Below, one piece after another: positions 9,765 to 18,945 of a stretch of DNA of 64,000 nucleotides. Origin of the DNA: Sulfurimonas lithotrophica (lineage in GTDB: Bacteria; Campylobacterota; Campylobacteria; Campylobacterales; Sulfurimonadaceae). The notes beneath the pieces are model-generated. The model did no database searches, was not told the origin of the DNA, and saw nothing but the letters and a program-made list of their open reading frames with translations. Each line of letters starts with the position of its first letter. Within the stretch, counting starts at the first letter, position 1. A program made the translations under genes and the position numbers. The DNA is taken from the NCBI RefSeq assembly GCF_009258225.1, contig NZ_CP043617.1, positions 372,001 to 436,000 of the forward strand. Reading direction: 5' to 3'.

Positions 9765-10328
9765 ATGTCTATAGAAGATATTGCAGATTTTGCTCAATGG
9801 AGTTTAGATACTATCCGTAATGAAGGAGCTACATTTTCTTGGCTTGAAGAGCTTAGATTTGAATGGACCCCTGCAACATCTCTTGCTTTGGAGCAAATAT
9901 TAGACGGAAAAACCATAGTATTAATCACGGATGCAAAAAGAAGATGGTTTCAAGAGTATATTTTAAGTAATATTAACTCGGCAAAACTTGAACGCCCACC
10001 CATACCTATTATAAATATAGATTCGCTTTATAGACATTACAATGATGTCAGTGGCGGCGATATGATAGATATTATAGAAGATATGGTAAATCTTTCTTTA
10101 AAAGGAAAATACTTTTTTTGGTATATCGGTAGCGGTGACGATAAACGTGCCGATATAGCAAAGAGAAAAGACAACAGTTACTTTTGGATTTTCGATGAAG
10201 ATTATGCAAATAGCTTTAATCTTAAAAGTTACGACAAACACTTAGATATTAAACTACTTCAAGTTTATCGCCTTTTTGAGCTTTCATTAAACGGTGCGAT
10301 GTTTGGAGAGGTAGATGTCTCCAACTAA
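9765..10328 (+). CDS. hobA: DnaA initiator-associating protein HobA
   Basis: HobA binds domains I-II of DnaA and promotes orisome assembly. It is a functional counterpart of E. coli DiaA found in Campylobacterota. The 187-residue product keeps features I recognise from the Helicobacter protein: WLEELR near the N-terminus, DAKRRWFQEYILSNIN, the FWYIGSG strand and LDIKLLQVYRLFE at the C-terminus. Its place between lysC and holB is the classic phylum-specific order. The gene overlaps holB by 14 bases. It is a strong taxonomic marker for the window. Confidence 0.9.
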   Translation: MSIEDIADFAQWSLDTIRNEGATFSWLEELRFEWTPATSLALEQILDGKTIVLITDAKRRWFQEYILSNINSAKLERPPIPIINIDSLYRHYNDVSGGDMIDIIEDMVNLSLKGKYFFWYIGSGDDKRADIAKRKDNSYFWIFDEDYANSFNLKSYDKHLDIKLLQVYRLFELSLNGAMFGEVDVSN

Positions 10329-10923
10329 AGGGCATATCCTTATATCTACGGATATACAAAAAGAGTTTGACAAATTTCAGGTTAAACTTCAGCCAAATAG
10401 AGTTATCGGTTTTGTTGAAGATGTTTTTAAATTAGAACACGCAAAAGCCGTAGTAGCCGAAGCTTATATAAGTGAAAGCCAAACAAAGTACCTGATTCTT
10501 GGTTCAAAAAGTTTTGGAATAGAAGCTCAAAATTCACTTTTAAAAGTTTTAGAAGAACCTCCTAGAAATATTGAGTTTATTATTATCTCTCCGACAAAAT
10601 CAAATCTGTTACCTACGGTTCGTTCGCGTCTTCCGATAATTAAAGGCGATATATCCCATGAATCGGTAGAATTTGATATAAATCTCTCAAAAATAGAATA
10701 CGGTGATATATTTGCTTTTTTAAAATCAAATGCCAGAATTTCAAAACCGGATGCAAAAGAGTTGGTAGAGGCTATATATCATAGAGCTACGGTAGTAGAT
10801 ATGCTTATACTAAATGAATCACAGCTAAATAATTTTGACAAGGCATACAGGTTATTAGAATTAAATTCTCGTCCTCAAAGTGTTTTAGCATTTATATTAA
10901 TGGGGTTTATACATGCATCTTGA
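10315..10923 (+). CDS. holB: DNA polymerase III subunit delta'
   Basis: Part of the clamp-loader that places the beta clamp on DNA. The protein is short (202 residues), as in Helicobacter and Campylobacter, and corresponds to the AAA+ core. Seen motifs are SQTKYLILGSKSFGIEAQNSLLKVLEEPP (the LLK.LEEPP helix) and IISPTKSNLLPTVRSRL, with the SRC-like sensor written SRL. A good GGAGAGG Shine-Dalgarno lies inside the end of hobA. It overlaps folP by 11 bases. The missing C-terminal collar domain is normal for this phylum. Confidence 0.87.
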   Translation: MSPTKGHILISTDIQKEFDKFQVKLQPNRVIGFVEDVFKLEHAKAVVAEAYISESQTKYLILGSKSFGIEAQNSLLKVLEEPPRNIEFIIISPTKSNLLPTVRSRLPIIKGDISHESVEFDINLSKIEYGDIFAFLKSNARISKPDAKELVEAIYHRATVVDMLILNESQLNNFDKAYRLLELNSRPQSVLAFILMGFIHAS

Positions 10924-12052
10924 AAAATTAAACACAAACACAAATATAGTTAAAGTTCTAAAAGATTTAGATGTAGATGCAGGAGGTATAAATATACTTT
11001 CTGCAAAATCACAGATGCATCTGATACTTGTAAAAGATTTACACGTTGGAGCTGCAAATATTTTAAAACAAGATGCACTAAGCGTAGGTGCTGATTTGGC
11101 AGTACCGCGTGGCACGGTTTTGGCAAAAACACCGAGGGTTGATTGTTTACTTATAGCTACGAAAAGCCAGATGCAAAAGTTAAGTAAAAAAGAGTTGGCA
11201 CAACCTTTTGGCTTAAAAGAGTTGGCAAAAAAACTATCTGAAATTATAAATGTCAAAAAATCTAAAGATGTTGAAATAATGGGTGTTATAAATGCCAACG
11301 ATGACAGTTTTTTTAGCGGTAGTAGATTTAGTGAAGTAGATGCTGTTACTAAAATTGAGCGGATGATTGAAGATGGTGCTAAAATCATAGATATAGGTGG
11401 CGTAAGCTCAGCTCCAAACTCGCAAATAGTTGGTGTGGAGGAAGAGTTAAAACGGGTTGAGGGTATTTACAAGCTTATATATGAACACAAGCTTTATGAA
11501 AAGGTCAAGTTCAGTGCCGACACTTATGAACCTGAGGTTGCCAAGAGGGCAGTAGAGAGCGGTTTTAATATTATAAATGATATTACGGGTTTACAAAATG
11601 ATGAGTTATGCAAAATTATAGCTTCTTATGATGCACAAGCTGTCCTTATGCATATGCAGGGTAACCCTCAGACTATGCAACAAAACCCAAAGTACGAAAG
11701 TGTTTTAGACGATGTTTATAAATTTTTTAAAGTGAGGATTCAAAAAGCCGAAAGTTTTGGTGTTAAAGATATTATCTTAGATGTGGGAATTGGTTTTGGT
11801 AAAACTTTGGAGCATAATATATCTCTAATCAAAAATTTAGAACATTTTTTGACTTTAGAAAAACCTCTTTTAGTCGGAGCATCCAGAAAATCTATGATAA
11901 ATAAAATATACCCGTGTGAAGTAGATGAGCGTTTAGCGGGAAGTTTGGAAATTCATATGGAGGCAGTTAGAAACGGAGCATCCGTTATACGTGTACATGA
12001 TGTAAAAGAGCATGCACAGGCTTTAGCCGTGCATACCGCTTTAAACTTTTAA
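10913..12052 (+). CDS. folP: Dihydropteroate synthase with N-terminal extension
   Basis: FolP joins p-aminobenzoate to hydroxymethyl-dihydropterin pyrophosphate in folate synthesis and is the sulphonamide target. The 379-residue product has about 120 extra N-terminal residues compared with E. coli, as in other Campylobacterota, then the TIM-barrel: GVINANDDSFFSGSRF (loop 1, normally N.TPDSF), IDIGGVSSAP, NDITGL, MHMQGNP, DVGIGFGK and VGASRKSMI. The pterin-binding core is complete. The TPD of loop 1 reads NDD here. Last gene of the operon; it converges on the peroxidase gene 2 bases away. Confidence 0.93.
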   Translation: MHLEKLNTNTNIVKVLKDLDVDAGGINILSAKSQMHLILVKDLHVGAANILKQDALSVGADLAVPRGTVLAKTPRVDCLLIATKSQMQKLSKKELAQPFGLKELAKKLSEIINVKKSKDVEIMGVINANDDSFFSGSRFSEVDAVTKIERMIEDGAKIIDIGGVSSAPNSQIVGVEEELKRVEGIYKLIYEHKLYEKVKFSADTYEPEVAKRAVESGFNIINDITGLQNDELCKIIASYDAQAVLMHMQGNPQTMQQNPKYESVLDDVYKFFKVRIQKAESFGVKDIILDVGIGFGKTLEHNISLIKNLEHFLTLEKPLLVGASRKSMINKIYPCEVDERLAGSLEIHMEAVRNGASVIRVHDVKEHAQALAVHTALNF

Positions 12053-12054
12053 GT

Positions 12055-13068
12055 TTATTGCATATCCGGTTTAGGCGTACTTGCTGTACGTGCTGGAAGT
12101 TGAGGGTAGGCAATATCAGGTTTTTTCCCTGTTAAAGAATTTAAAAATGTTGCTATTGATTCAGCCTCTTTATCACTGATATCTTGACCAAGTTGGATTC
12201 TTCCCATCTCTATAACTGCTTCTTTTACACCCCAGATAGCACCGTTGTGAAAATATGGAGCAGTCTCTACGATGTTTCTTAAAGTAGGAACTTTTACGTG
12301 ACCGTTTTTGTTACCTCTAAAATCACCGATATCACGGTGTTTATATTTTGCAGTAACCTCAAATACATTCATATCCTGACCAAGTCCAACGCCGTTATGA
12401 CAAGTAGCACAACCTTTGTCTATAAAAGTTTTAAGACCCGCTTTTTCAGCTGAGCTTAGAGCTTTTTCATCACCGTTTAAAAAATCGTCAAATCTTGACG
12501 GAGTTACAAGCGTACGCTCAAATGTAGCGATAGTATCCGTAATTTTCTCAAATGTGATTTTTACGTCTTTACCGTAAGCAGCTTTAAATTCTCCTACATA
12601 TTGAGGCATAGAAGTTACGGTATTTACAACATGATCTTTAGTAGCTGCCATCTCAGGGTGAGCTTGTATAGGACCTTGTGCTTGTTTTTCTAAACTAGGG
12701 TCGCGACCGTCCCAAAATTGAGCAGAGAAAAATACCGAGTTATAAACAGTTGGAGAGTTTAGATGATGCGGATTTGCAGTCCATTTATGTCCTACTGCGG
12801 CGCTTACACCGTCAGTTCCTCCTGTTGCAAGGTTATGACAAGTATTACAGCTGATAAGATTACTCTTAGAAAGACGTGGATCAAAATACAGTTTTTTACC
12901 AAGTTCAACTTTCATGGCTGTAATTGGATTGTTTGGATTATCAATCAACTTATTTAACTCTTTTTTATCGTTTGGAATAGGTTTTAAACCTGCATCTATA
13001 GCTTGTGTCGCTAAACCAGAACCCATCAAAAGAGATGCACTAACCAATGTTAAAGCCAATGTTTTCAT
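12055..13068 (-). CDS. Di-haem cytochrome c peroxidase
   Basis: A periplasmic enzyme of the CcpA/MauG family that reduces hydrogen peroxide with electrons from cytochrome c. The 337-residue precursor starts with a signal peptide (MKTLALTLVSASLLMGSGLA, cleavage after ATQA). It has two haem-attachment sites, CNTCH near residue 75 and CATCH near 216, and the family elements LYFDPRLS, FWDGRDPSLE, FERTLVTPS and VPTLRNIVETAPYFHNG. The tail past the barrel (TARTASTPKPDMQ-like) is low complexity. Upstream lie a TATAAT -10 and a perfect inverted repeat that may be an operator. Confidence 0.94.
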   Translation of the reverse strand: MKTLALTLVSASLLMGSGLATQAIDAGLKPIPNDKKELNKLIDNPNNPITAMKVELGKKLYFDPRLSKSNLISCNTCHNLATGGTDGVSAAVGHKWTANPHHLNSPTVYNSVFFSAQFWDGRDPSLEKQAQGPIQAHPEMAATKDHVVNTVTSMPQYVGEFKAAYGKDVKITFEKITDTIATFERTLVTPSRFDDFLNGDEKALSSAEKAGLKTFIDKGCATCHNGVGLGQDMNVFEVTAKYKHRDIGDFRGNKNGHVKVPTLRNIVETAPYFHNGAIWGVKEAVIEMGRIQLGQDISDKEAESIATFLNSLTGKKPDIAYPQLPARTASTPKPDMQ

Positions 13069-13098
13069 TTTTCTACCTTATATGTTTTATTTACTAGA

Positions 13099-13126
13099 AT
13101 TATAAGAAAACTATCCTTAAAGGATA
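13099..13126 (-). promoter_or_regulatory. Peroxidase promoter with candidate operator
   Basis: On the minus strand TATAAT occupies 13104-13099, about 30 bases before the peroxidase start. A perfect 7+7 inverted repeat, TATCCTT-A-AAGGATA (13112-13126), covers the -35 zone. A repressor bound there would block RNA polymerase. The sequence is not one I can assign to a known regulator. The rest of 13069-13239 is AT-rich with no further gene. Confidence 0.5.
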
Positions 13127-13224
13127 ATTATTATTATTTACTACTTTATTGGTAAACAATAATTAGCATAATTTGATTTTTATAGTTTATTTAAAAAGTT
13201 TTGATTGTTTTAAAAGAGGGGGTG

Positions 13225-13254
13225 GCTGAGAGAGTAAAACTACTCTATCTCAGC
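13225..13254 (-). terminator. Hairpin at the 3' end of dnaK
   Basis: GCTGAGA pairs with TCTCAGC, and inside it GAGTA pairs with TACTC, giving a long stem around a short loop. The hairpin includes the last dnaK codons and the stop at 13240. Downstream on the minus strand the sequence is CACCCCCTCTTTT, so the T-run is late; it may act as a terminator or as 3'-end protection. Confidence 0.55.
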
Positions 13255-15132
13255 ATCGATAACGTCATCGTCATCTTTTTTCTTAGCTTGGTCAGCTTGA
13301 CCTTGCGCTTGGTCACCGCCAGCTTGTTGTTTGTACATCTCTTCAGTTACTTTGTGGCTAGCTTCAGTAAGAGCTTTAACTTTCTCTTCTATTTGCTCTT
13401 TAGTAGCAGAATCATCTTTTAGTACATCTTTAAGTTCAGTGATAGCAGTCTCAATTTTAGCTTTTTCCTCAGCTTCAACTTTATCACCCATATCTGTCAT
13501 AGTTTTTTCAACCTGAGCAATAAGTGCATCTGCTTGGTTTTTAAGATCAACTAGTGCTTTTCTTTCACCATCAGCAGCTTTGTTTTCTTCTGCATCTTGA
13601 ACCATTTTGTTAATCTCTTCTTCACTTAGTCCTGAGCTTCCGGAGATTGTGATTGACTGAGATTTTCCAGTACCTTTATCAGTAGAAGAAACTGTTAAAA
13701 TACCATTTGCATCGATATCGAAAGTTACTTCAATTTGTGGTACACCACGTGGAGCTGCCGGAATATCACCAAGTTCAAATAGACCAAGTGATTTGTTGTC
13801 TTTTGCAAACTCACGCTCACCTTGAACAACTGAGATTGAAACAGCCGGTTGGTTGTCTTCTGCAGTTGAGAATACTTGAGATTTTTTAACAGGGATAGTA
13901 GTACCTTTTTCAATGATTTTAGTAGCTACACCGCCTAAAGTCTCAATACCTAGTGATAATGGAGTAACGTCTAGTAAAAGAACGTCTTTAACGTCACCTC
14001 TTAAAACACCACCTTGAATTGCAGCACCTGCAGCAACAACTTCATCAGGGTTTACACCTTTGTTAAGTGCTTTTCCACCGAAGTATTTAGAAACTGCTTC
14101 TTGAGCAGCAGGTACACGAGTTGAACCACCAACCATGATGATCTCTTTGATTTCATCATTGCTTAGGTCTGCTTCTTTCATCGCTATTTTGATATGCTCA
14201 ATTGTTTCATCGATTAATGAAGAGATCATACCTTCAAATTTAGCACGAGTCAGTTTTACAACTAAGTGTTGTGGACCTGCATCAGTCATAGTGATAAATG
14301 GTAAGTTAATCTCTGTTTCAGTAGAAGAACTTAACTCTTTTTTAGCATTTTCAGCTGCATCTTTAAGACGTTGAAGAGCCATTTTATCGTTTTTAAGCTC
14401 AATACCGTGAGAGTTTTTAAACTCAGCATTTAAGAAGTCAACGATTTTATTGTCGAAGTCGTCACCACCTAAGAATGCATTACCGTCAGTTGAAAGAACT
14501 TCAAAAGTACCGTCAGATATCTCTAAAGTAGTAACGTCAAACGTACCACCACCAAGGTCATATACAAGTACGTTTTCTTCACTTTTACTATCTAAACCGT
14601 ATGCTAGTGCAGATGCAGTAGGCTCATTGATAATACGAAGTACGTTAAGACCTGCAATAGTACCTGCATCTTTAGTAGCTTTACGTTGTGCATCATTAAA
14701 ATATGCAGGAACAGTAATAACCGCATCAGTTACTGCAGAACCGACATAACTCTCAGCATCTTCTTTTAATTTTGCTAAGATTTTCGCTGAAATCTCTTGC
14801 GGAGTATATACAGTACCAGCTACATCAACAGCTGCCATACCGTCTTTGTCAACGATATTGTATGTTACTTTGTCATGTGCCTCTTTTGCATTTTCCTCAT
14901 TCATCATAAGACCCATAATTCTTTTAATAGAAGTGATAGTCTTCTCAGGGTTTGTGATAGCTTGACGTTTTGCAGGATCACCAACTAGAGTTTCACCTTT
15001 ATCAGTAAATGCAACAACTGACGGAGTTGTGTTTTTACCTTCTGCGTTTGGGATGATTTTTGCTTCACCACCTTCATAAACTGCAACACAAGAGTTTGTT
15101 GTTCCTAAATCTATACCTATTACTTTACTCAT
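13240..15132 (-). CDS. dnaK: Chaperone protein DnaK (Hsp70)
   Basis: DnaK is the main Hsp70 folding chaperone, working with GrpE and a J-protein. The 630-residue protein starts [22 protein letters not shown] and keeps the nucleotide-binding signatures [12 protein letters not shown] and [16 protein letters not shown], the linker [14 protein letters not shown] and the substrate domain, ending in the usual acidic [11 protein letters not shown] tail. Full length, no anomalies. It follows grpE on the same strand after a 184-base spacer rich in hairpins, so its level may be tuned separately from grpE. Confidence 0.98.
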   Translation of the reverse strand: MSKVIGIDLGTTNSCVAVYEGGEAKIIPNAEGKNTTPSVVAFTDKGETLVGDPAKRQAITNPEKTITSIKRIMGLMMNEENAKEAHDKVTYNIVDKDGMAAVDVAGTVYTPQEISAKILAKLKEDAESYVGSAVTDAVITVPAYFNDAQRKATKDAGTIAGLNVLRIINEPTASALAYGLDSKSEENVLVYDLGGGTFDVTTLEISDGTFEVLSTDGNAFLGGDDFDNKIVDFLNAEFKNSHGIELKNDKMALQRLKDAAENAKKELSSSTETEINLPFITMTDAGPQHLVVKLTRAKFEGMISSLIDETIEHIKIAMKEADLSNDEIKEIIMVGGSTRVPAAQEAVSKYFGGKALNKGVNPDEVVAAGAAIQGGVLRGDVKDVLLLDVTPLSLGIETLGGVATKIIEKGTTIPVKKSQVFSTAEDNQPAVSISVVQGEREFAKDNKSLGLFELGDIPAAPRGVPQIEVTFDIDANGILTVSSTDKGTGKSQSITISGSSGLSEEEINKMVQDAEENKAADGERKALVDLKNQADALIAQVEKTMTDMGDKVEAEEKAKIETAITELKDVLKDDSATKEQIEEKVKALTEASHKVTEEMYKQQAGGDQAQGQADQAKKKDDDDVIDAEIE

Positions 15133-15164
15133 TTTTTATTCCTTTATTTATTATTTATTTTGTC

Positions 15165-15311
15165 GTAAAAGGAACAAGTCCCTTTTACTTTCGCTTGCCG
15201 CTATGGCACTAAAGCTTGACACTTTCGTGTCAGACTTTTAATTAAAATTGTTTTGTTAATACGCTGAAATTTTATCAACATATTAAATTAAGTTCTGCCA
15301 CTTAAGTGGCA
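15165..15311. repeat. Cluster of hairpins in the grpE-dnaK spacer
   Basis: The spacer 15133-15316 carries no gene. It holds GTAAAAGG/CCTTTTAC (15165-15188), TGACAC-tttc-GTGTCA (15217-15232) and a perfect 16-base palindrome TGCCACTTAAGTGGCA (15296-15311) 6 bases after the grpE stop. None has a proper T-run, so processing or mRNA protection is as likely as termination. Confidence 0.6.
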
Positions 15312-15316
15312 CAAGG

Positions 15317-15880
15317 TTAATTCGCTACTATAACCATCGCTTCGCGAAGCGGGCGATTTTTATATTTGTAACCTGTTTGGAAAGTTTGAACTATTTGTCC
15401 ACTTTCAACTTCATCGCTATCCATGCTCTGAACTGCATTATGGATGTTTGGATCAAACGGCTCATCGTGAGATACCATTGTCACGCCATGTTTTTCAAGT
15501 TGAGTCAAAAATTGTTTATGTGTTAACTCAATACCTTCTTTTAGCTTATCAAAAAGTTCAGCTTTATCCGCATCGCTCTCAACTGATTTCATAGCACCGT
15601 CAAGTGCATCCATAACCGGTATCATATCTTTAGCAAACTTTTCGTTGGCATATTCCACCGCTGTATATTTTTCACGTTCTAGTCTTTTTTTAATATTTTC
15701 AAAATCTGCATGGACACGTGCATAAGTGTCTTTTAACTCTTGCAGTTCTTTTTGAACCAATTCAAAATCGTTACCTATGATATCTTCATCTGTCTCAGAT
15801 TCCTGAGATATATCCGTAACTTCTTCTTCTATTTCTTGAGGTTCTTTTTGAATCTCTTCGTTTATTTCTTCTTTAGACAT
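15317..15880 (-). CDS. grpE: Nucleotide exchange factor GrpE
   Basis: GrpE releases ADP from DnaK. The 187-residue protein has a long acidic, glutamate-rich N-terminus (about 1-45), a coiled-coil (ELVQKELQELKDTYARVHADFENIKKRLERE region) and the beta domain with FDPNIHNAVQ, GQIVQTFQTGYKYKNRPLREAMV. Normal length. No hrcA lies upstream, unlike many relatives; the region before it holds a divergent EAL gene instead. Confidence 0.96.
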   Translation of the reverse strand: MSKEEINEEIQKEPQEIEEEVTDISQESETDEDIIGNDFELVQKELQELKDTYARVHADFENIKKRLEREKYTAVEYANEKFAKDMIPVMDALDGAMKSVESDADKAELFDKLKEGIELTHKQFLTQLEKHGVTMVSHDEPFDPNIHNAVQSMDSDEVESGQIVQTFQTGYKYKNRPLREAMVIVAN

Positions 15881-15917
15881 AATTGTTAAATTTACTCCTA
15901 TTTAAAAAGATAACATC

Positions 15918-15947
15918 ATTATGACATATGAGTGTAACAATGTCAAG
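15918..15947 (-). promoter_or_regulatory. grpE promoter with HspR-like (HAIR) operator
   Basis: Read on the minus strand: TTGACA (15946-15941), 17 bases, CATAAT (15923-15918), a near-consensus sigma-70 promoter about 38 bases before grpE. Overlapping its -35 is CTTGA (15947-15943), 9 bases, ACTCA (15933-15929). The HspR site HAIR is CTTGAGT-N7-ACTCAAG, so both outer half-site cores and the spacing match while the inner GT and the final AG do not. The same arrangement is found at the cbpA-hspR promoter at 61475. Confidence 0.65.
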
Positions 15948-16049
15948 TATGAATTAAATATAATTATGAAGATTAATTGAGTCATATAGACTAAAGTGTC
16001 AATGAAAATAAGATTAAATTATTTTTAAAGACACTTTGGATAACATATT

Positions 16050-18368
16050 TTGTTGAATAATATAAAGGTAGTTAGTGTGTTTAATAAAAATTTATTTGTT
16101 TTAATAACAGGAATCTTTTTACTAATTGCTATCAATATATTTTATATCAACTCTTCAATTTCACAAAATCAAAATATACGAGATAATGTAATCTTAGAAG
16201 AGGTACAAAGCGTAAGCGCTTTTTTTAAAAGTTTTAGAAAAACATATCAAGATATTTTTGTTGAACAACATATTAAACTAACAGAAGAAAATATACAATT
16301 TTTACCCGTAAGGACTTCAAACAAACTAAGTCAAAACCTCTCTGATTTTTTGAATGCAAAAATTATTTTAAGAACGGTATCAGACAAACCGAGAAATAAA
16401 ATAAATCAGGCAAACGAAAAAGAAATCTCTGTTATGAAAGAGTTCTTGGATAAACCTGAAAAAGAGTATATTTTAAATCATAATAACTATATATATAAAT
16501 ATTATGAACCGCTTTATATAACAAAGAACTGTTTAAAGTGCCATGGAAGTAAAGAGGAAGCACCTAAAATAATTAAAGAAAATTATAAAGAAGCTTATAA
16601 TTATGAACTTGGTGATTTGCGTGGTATTATAAGTTTTGAGATAGACAAGCACTCATTGATGAGTGTATTAGAAAAAGAAAATCAAGTATCTATATTTTAT
16701 ATAACTGCCAATATAATAATATTGACTACTATTATTGCTTTTTTATACTACAAGATGTATAGAAATAATCAGAAAAATGAAAAGGTTTTAACTCTTAAAA
16801 ATAATTATTTAGAGAGAAAATACATAGAATTTTCACAGTTTTTAGAAGCCGTAGGACAAAGTGAAATTTTGTCAAAAACAGATTCAAAGGGCATCATAAC
16901 TTACGTAAATGACAAGTTTTCGGAAATAAGCGGATATTCAAAAGAGGAATTGATAGGACAGTCCCATAATGTTTTAAGACATCCGGATGTAGATGATAAA
17001 GTATATAAACTTATGTGGAGCACCATCACGCATAAAAAAGTTTATAGAGGAATTTTAAAAAATAAAAGAAAAGACGGAACTTCTTATCATGTAGATTGTA
17101 CCATAGTTCCTATTTTGAATGAAAACTCAGAAATAAAAGAATATATAGCTATGAGGCATTATGTTGAAGATATGATGAATCATACTAGTATGTTGTTGGA
17201 TATTTTAAAATCTTCTAAAAATTTAGTGTTAATGCTAGTTAAATTAGATAGGTATGAAGAATTAGAAGAATTTTATACAAAAAACATTACAGATATAATC
17301 GAAAATAAATTTATGAGTAAATCGTTGGCATTTTTGCCTCCAAATTCAGGTTTTAGAAGAACTTTTATGTTAGGAAACGGTGAGTTTGCTTTTATACAAG
17401 AAGTTAAAAGTGAAGATAAGGATTTTCTTGAAAAATTACAATCGACAATAGCCGAATTTCAAGAAAATGTTAAAAAAACAAAGTTTATCGTAGAAGGTTA
17501 TAAATACGATCCTGAAGTTATAGTTAGTTATGTAATCGGTTCTGAAAACTTATATGAAGATGCAAAACTAGGCTTAAAATATCTTGTAAAAAATAGATTG
17601 TCATTAGTAGAAGCAAAAGATTTTTTAAATCAGAGTAGAAAAGCTTCACAAAAAAATATAGATGTAATAAATATGATTAAAGAAGCATTGGAAAATAAAA
17701 AAGTAGTTTCTTATTTGCAACCTATTATAAATAACAGGACAAATAAAATAGATAAATATGAATCTCTTGTTAGAATAATCGACAATAAAAATAACGTAAT
17801 AGTACCTTTTACCTTTTTAGAAGTATCTAAAAAAGGTGGTTATTATGATTTGATTACTCGTGTAGTAATAGATAATGTTTTTAATTTTTTAAATACAATG
17901 GATGAAAAAATATCAATAAATTTTTCTTATTTGGATATAGCCAATAATGAAACTTTGGAATATTTTTATGAGAAACTTGAGAACTGTAAAAAATGTAAAA
18001 ATCTAATAGTCGAATTATTGGAAGACGAAAGAGTTAAGGATTTTAAAGGACTTGAAGACTTTATATTTAAAGTTAAAAGCAGCGGTGTTCAAATAGCTAT
18101 AGATGATTTTGGAGAAGGGTACTCTAATTTTTCCAGATTATTGAGATTTCATCCTGATATTATAAAAATAGACGGAAGTCTGATAAAAAATATAAATCAA
18201 AATGCTCACAATAGAAATGTAGTTGAAACTATAGTAGCCTTTGCAAGAAAAGAAAAAATTAAAACCGTGGCCGAATTCGTGCACTCAAAAGAAGTTTTGG
18301 ATGTAGTAAATGAGATAGGCATAGATTTTTCACAAGGTTTTTACCTAGGTGAACCAAGGGCTGTATAA
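16050..18368 (+). CDS. Membrane haem-sensor PAS-(degenerate GGDEF)-EAL protein
   Basis: A 772-residue inner-membrane protein. Helix 1 is at about 10-30. A periplasmic DUF3365/Tll0287-type domain follows with one c-type haem site, CLKCH at 161-165, and GDLRGIISFEI after it. Helix 2 is at about 215-235, then a PAS domain (about 265-375, with GYSKEELIGQSHNVLRHPD, the Aer-like form), a GGDEF-like region with only LGNGEF, and EAL (about 535-770: ESLVR, VELLEDER, IDDFGEGYSNF, IKIDGSLI, AEFVHSKE, SQGF). Phosphodiesterase activity looks intact; cyclase activity does not. The start is TTG at 16050 or 16053. A haem-based redox or gas sensor that lowers c-di-GMP is inferred. Confidence 0.87.
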   Translation: MLNNIKVVSVFNKNLFVLITGIFLLIAINIFYINSSISQNQNIRDNVILEEVQSVSAFFKSFRKTYQDIFVEQHIKLTEENIQFLPVRTSNKLSQNLSDFLNAKIILRTVSDKPRNKINQANEKEISVMKEFLDKPEKEYILNHNNYIYKYYEPLYITKNCLKCHGSKEEAPKIIKENYKEAYNYELGDLRGIISFEIDKHSLMSVLEKENQVSIFYITANIIILTTIIAFLYYKMYRNNQKNEKVLTLKNNYLERKYIEFSQFLEAVGQSEILSKTDSKGIITYVNDKFSEISGYSKEELIGQSHNVLRHPDVDDKVYKLMWSTITHKKVYRGILKNKRKDGTSYHVDCTIVPILNENSEIKEYIAMRHYVEDMMNHTSMLLDILKSSKNLVLMLVKLDRYEELEEFYTKNITDIIENKFMSKSLAFLPPNSGFRRTFMLGNGEFAFIQEVKSEDKDFLEKLQSTIAEFQENVKKTKFIVEGYKYDPEVIVSYVIGSENLYEDAKLGLKYLVKNRLSLVEAKDFLNQSRKASQKNIDVINMIKEALENKKVVSYLQPIINNRTNKIDKYESLVRIIDNKNNVIVPFTFLEVSKKGGYYDLITRVVIDNVFNFLNTMDEKISINFSYLDIANNETLEYFYEKLENCKKCKNLIVELLEDERVKDFKGLEDFIFKVKSSGVQIAIDDFGEGYSNFSRLLRFHPDIIKIDGSLIKNINQNAHNRNVVETIVAFARKEKIKTVAEFVHSKEVLDVVNEIGIDFSQGFYLGEPRAV

Positions 18369-18372
18369 ATAT

Positions 18373-18945
18373 TTATTTTAGAGAGGAATCGGCAAGAGTT
18401 AGGCAAAATACGGTATTTATATCTTTTTGTTTTAAAGCATTTATAGCCTGAGTTAAAGTCGAACCTGTCGTGATAATGTCATCAACTAAAATTGCCTCTT
18501 GCATAGTGATGTTCTTAAGCTCAAAATTTCTGGGATTAGCCAAACGGTACTCTTTACTTTTGCCAGAATAGCTTACATCGTTTTTAGCTTGTAGTTTATT
18601 AAAAAGAGGTTTTATATTTGTACTTTTTAATTGATTGTTAAGTATAGCGGTATGTGAATATCCGCTTTTGCTATTGTCATCAATGGCTATTGAATAAAGA
18701 GGATATGAAAACTCAAATTCTTCGGCAAATTTTCTAAAAGAGTTCTTTGCCAATATATTATATATATAGTATCCCGCATCCGTATGTTTTGTATGTAAAA
18801 GATTTTTTATATCGTTATATTTGTAAAAAGATATAACTTGTGTATTTTGAATTTTTCGTTTGTATATTTGTGGTTTTAAAAAGTTTTTTTGGCAGCTTTT
18901 ACATATATGTGCGAAAGATAAGCTCTCACACAATATACATCTCAT
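18373..18945 (-). CDS. comF: ComF-family phosphoribosyltransferase-like protein
   Basis: A 190-residue ComFC-type protein. It has an N-terminal zinc-ribbon-like CILCESLSFAHICKSC and, near the C-terminus, the phosphoribosyl-pyrophosphate loop ILVDDIITTGSTLTQAI. ComF proteins are needed for uptake of transforming DNA in several bacteria, acting on the cytoplasmic side; the enzymatic reaction is unclear. It is the last gene of the receptor/GGDEF-EAL unit, overlapping it by 4 bases. The link to c-di-GMP is probably only positional. Confidence 0.85.
   Translation of the reverse strand: MRCILCESLSFAHICKSCQKNFLKPQIYKRKIQNTQVISFYKYNDIKNLLHTKHTDAGYYIYNILAKNSFRKFAEEFEFSYPLYSIAIDDNSKSGYSHTAILNNQLKSTNIKPLFNKLQAKNDVSYSGKSKEYRLANPRNFELKNITMQEAILVDDIITTGSTLTQAINALKQKDINTVFCLTLADSSLK

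Noticed and set aside
13331-14988. Several open frames of 60-99 codons antisense to dnaK
   Set aside because: They mirror the dnaK codon pattern, lack Shine-Dalgarno sequences and resemble no protein; dnaK on the other strand explains the region fully.
15204-15222. Sigma-54-like TGGCAC in the grpE-dnaK spacer
   Set aside because: The spacing to TTG does not fit TGGCAC-N5-TTGC, the following bases do not match, and it points away from both genes.
15922-15945. TGACAT-N12-ATGTCA inverted repeat as a separate operator
   Set aside because: It overlaps the -35 box and the HAIR-like site; the HAIR geometry shared with cbpA is the simpler explanation.
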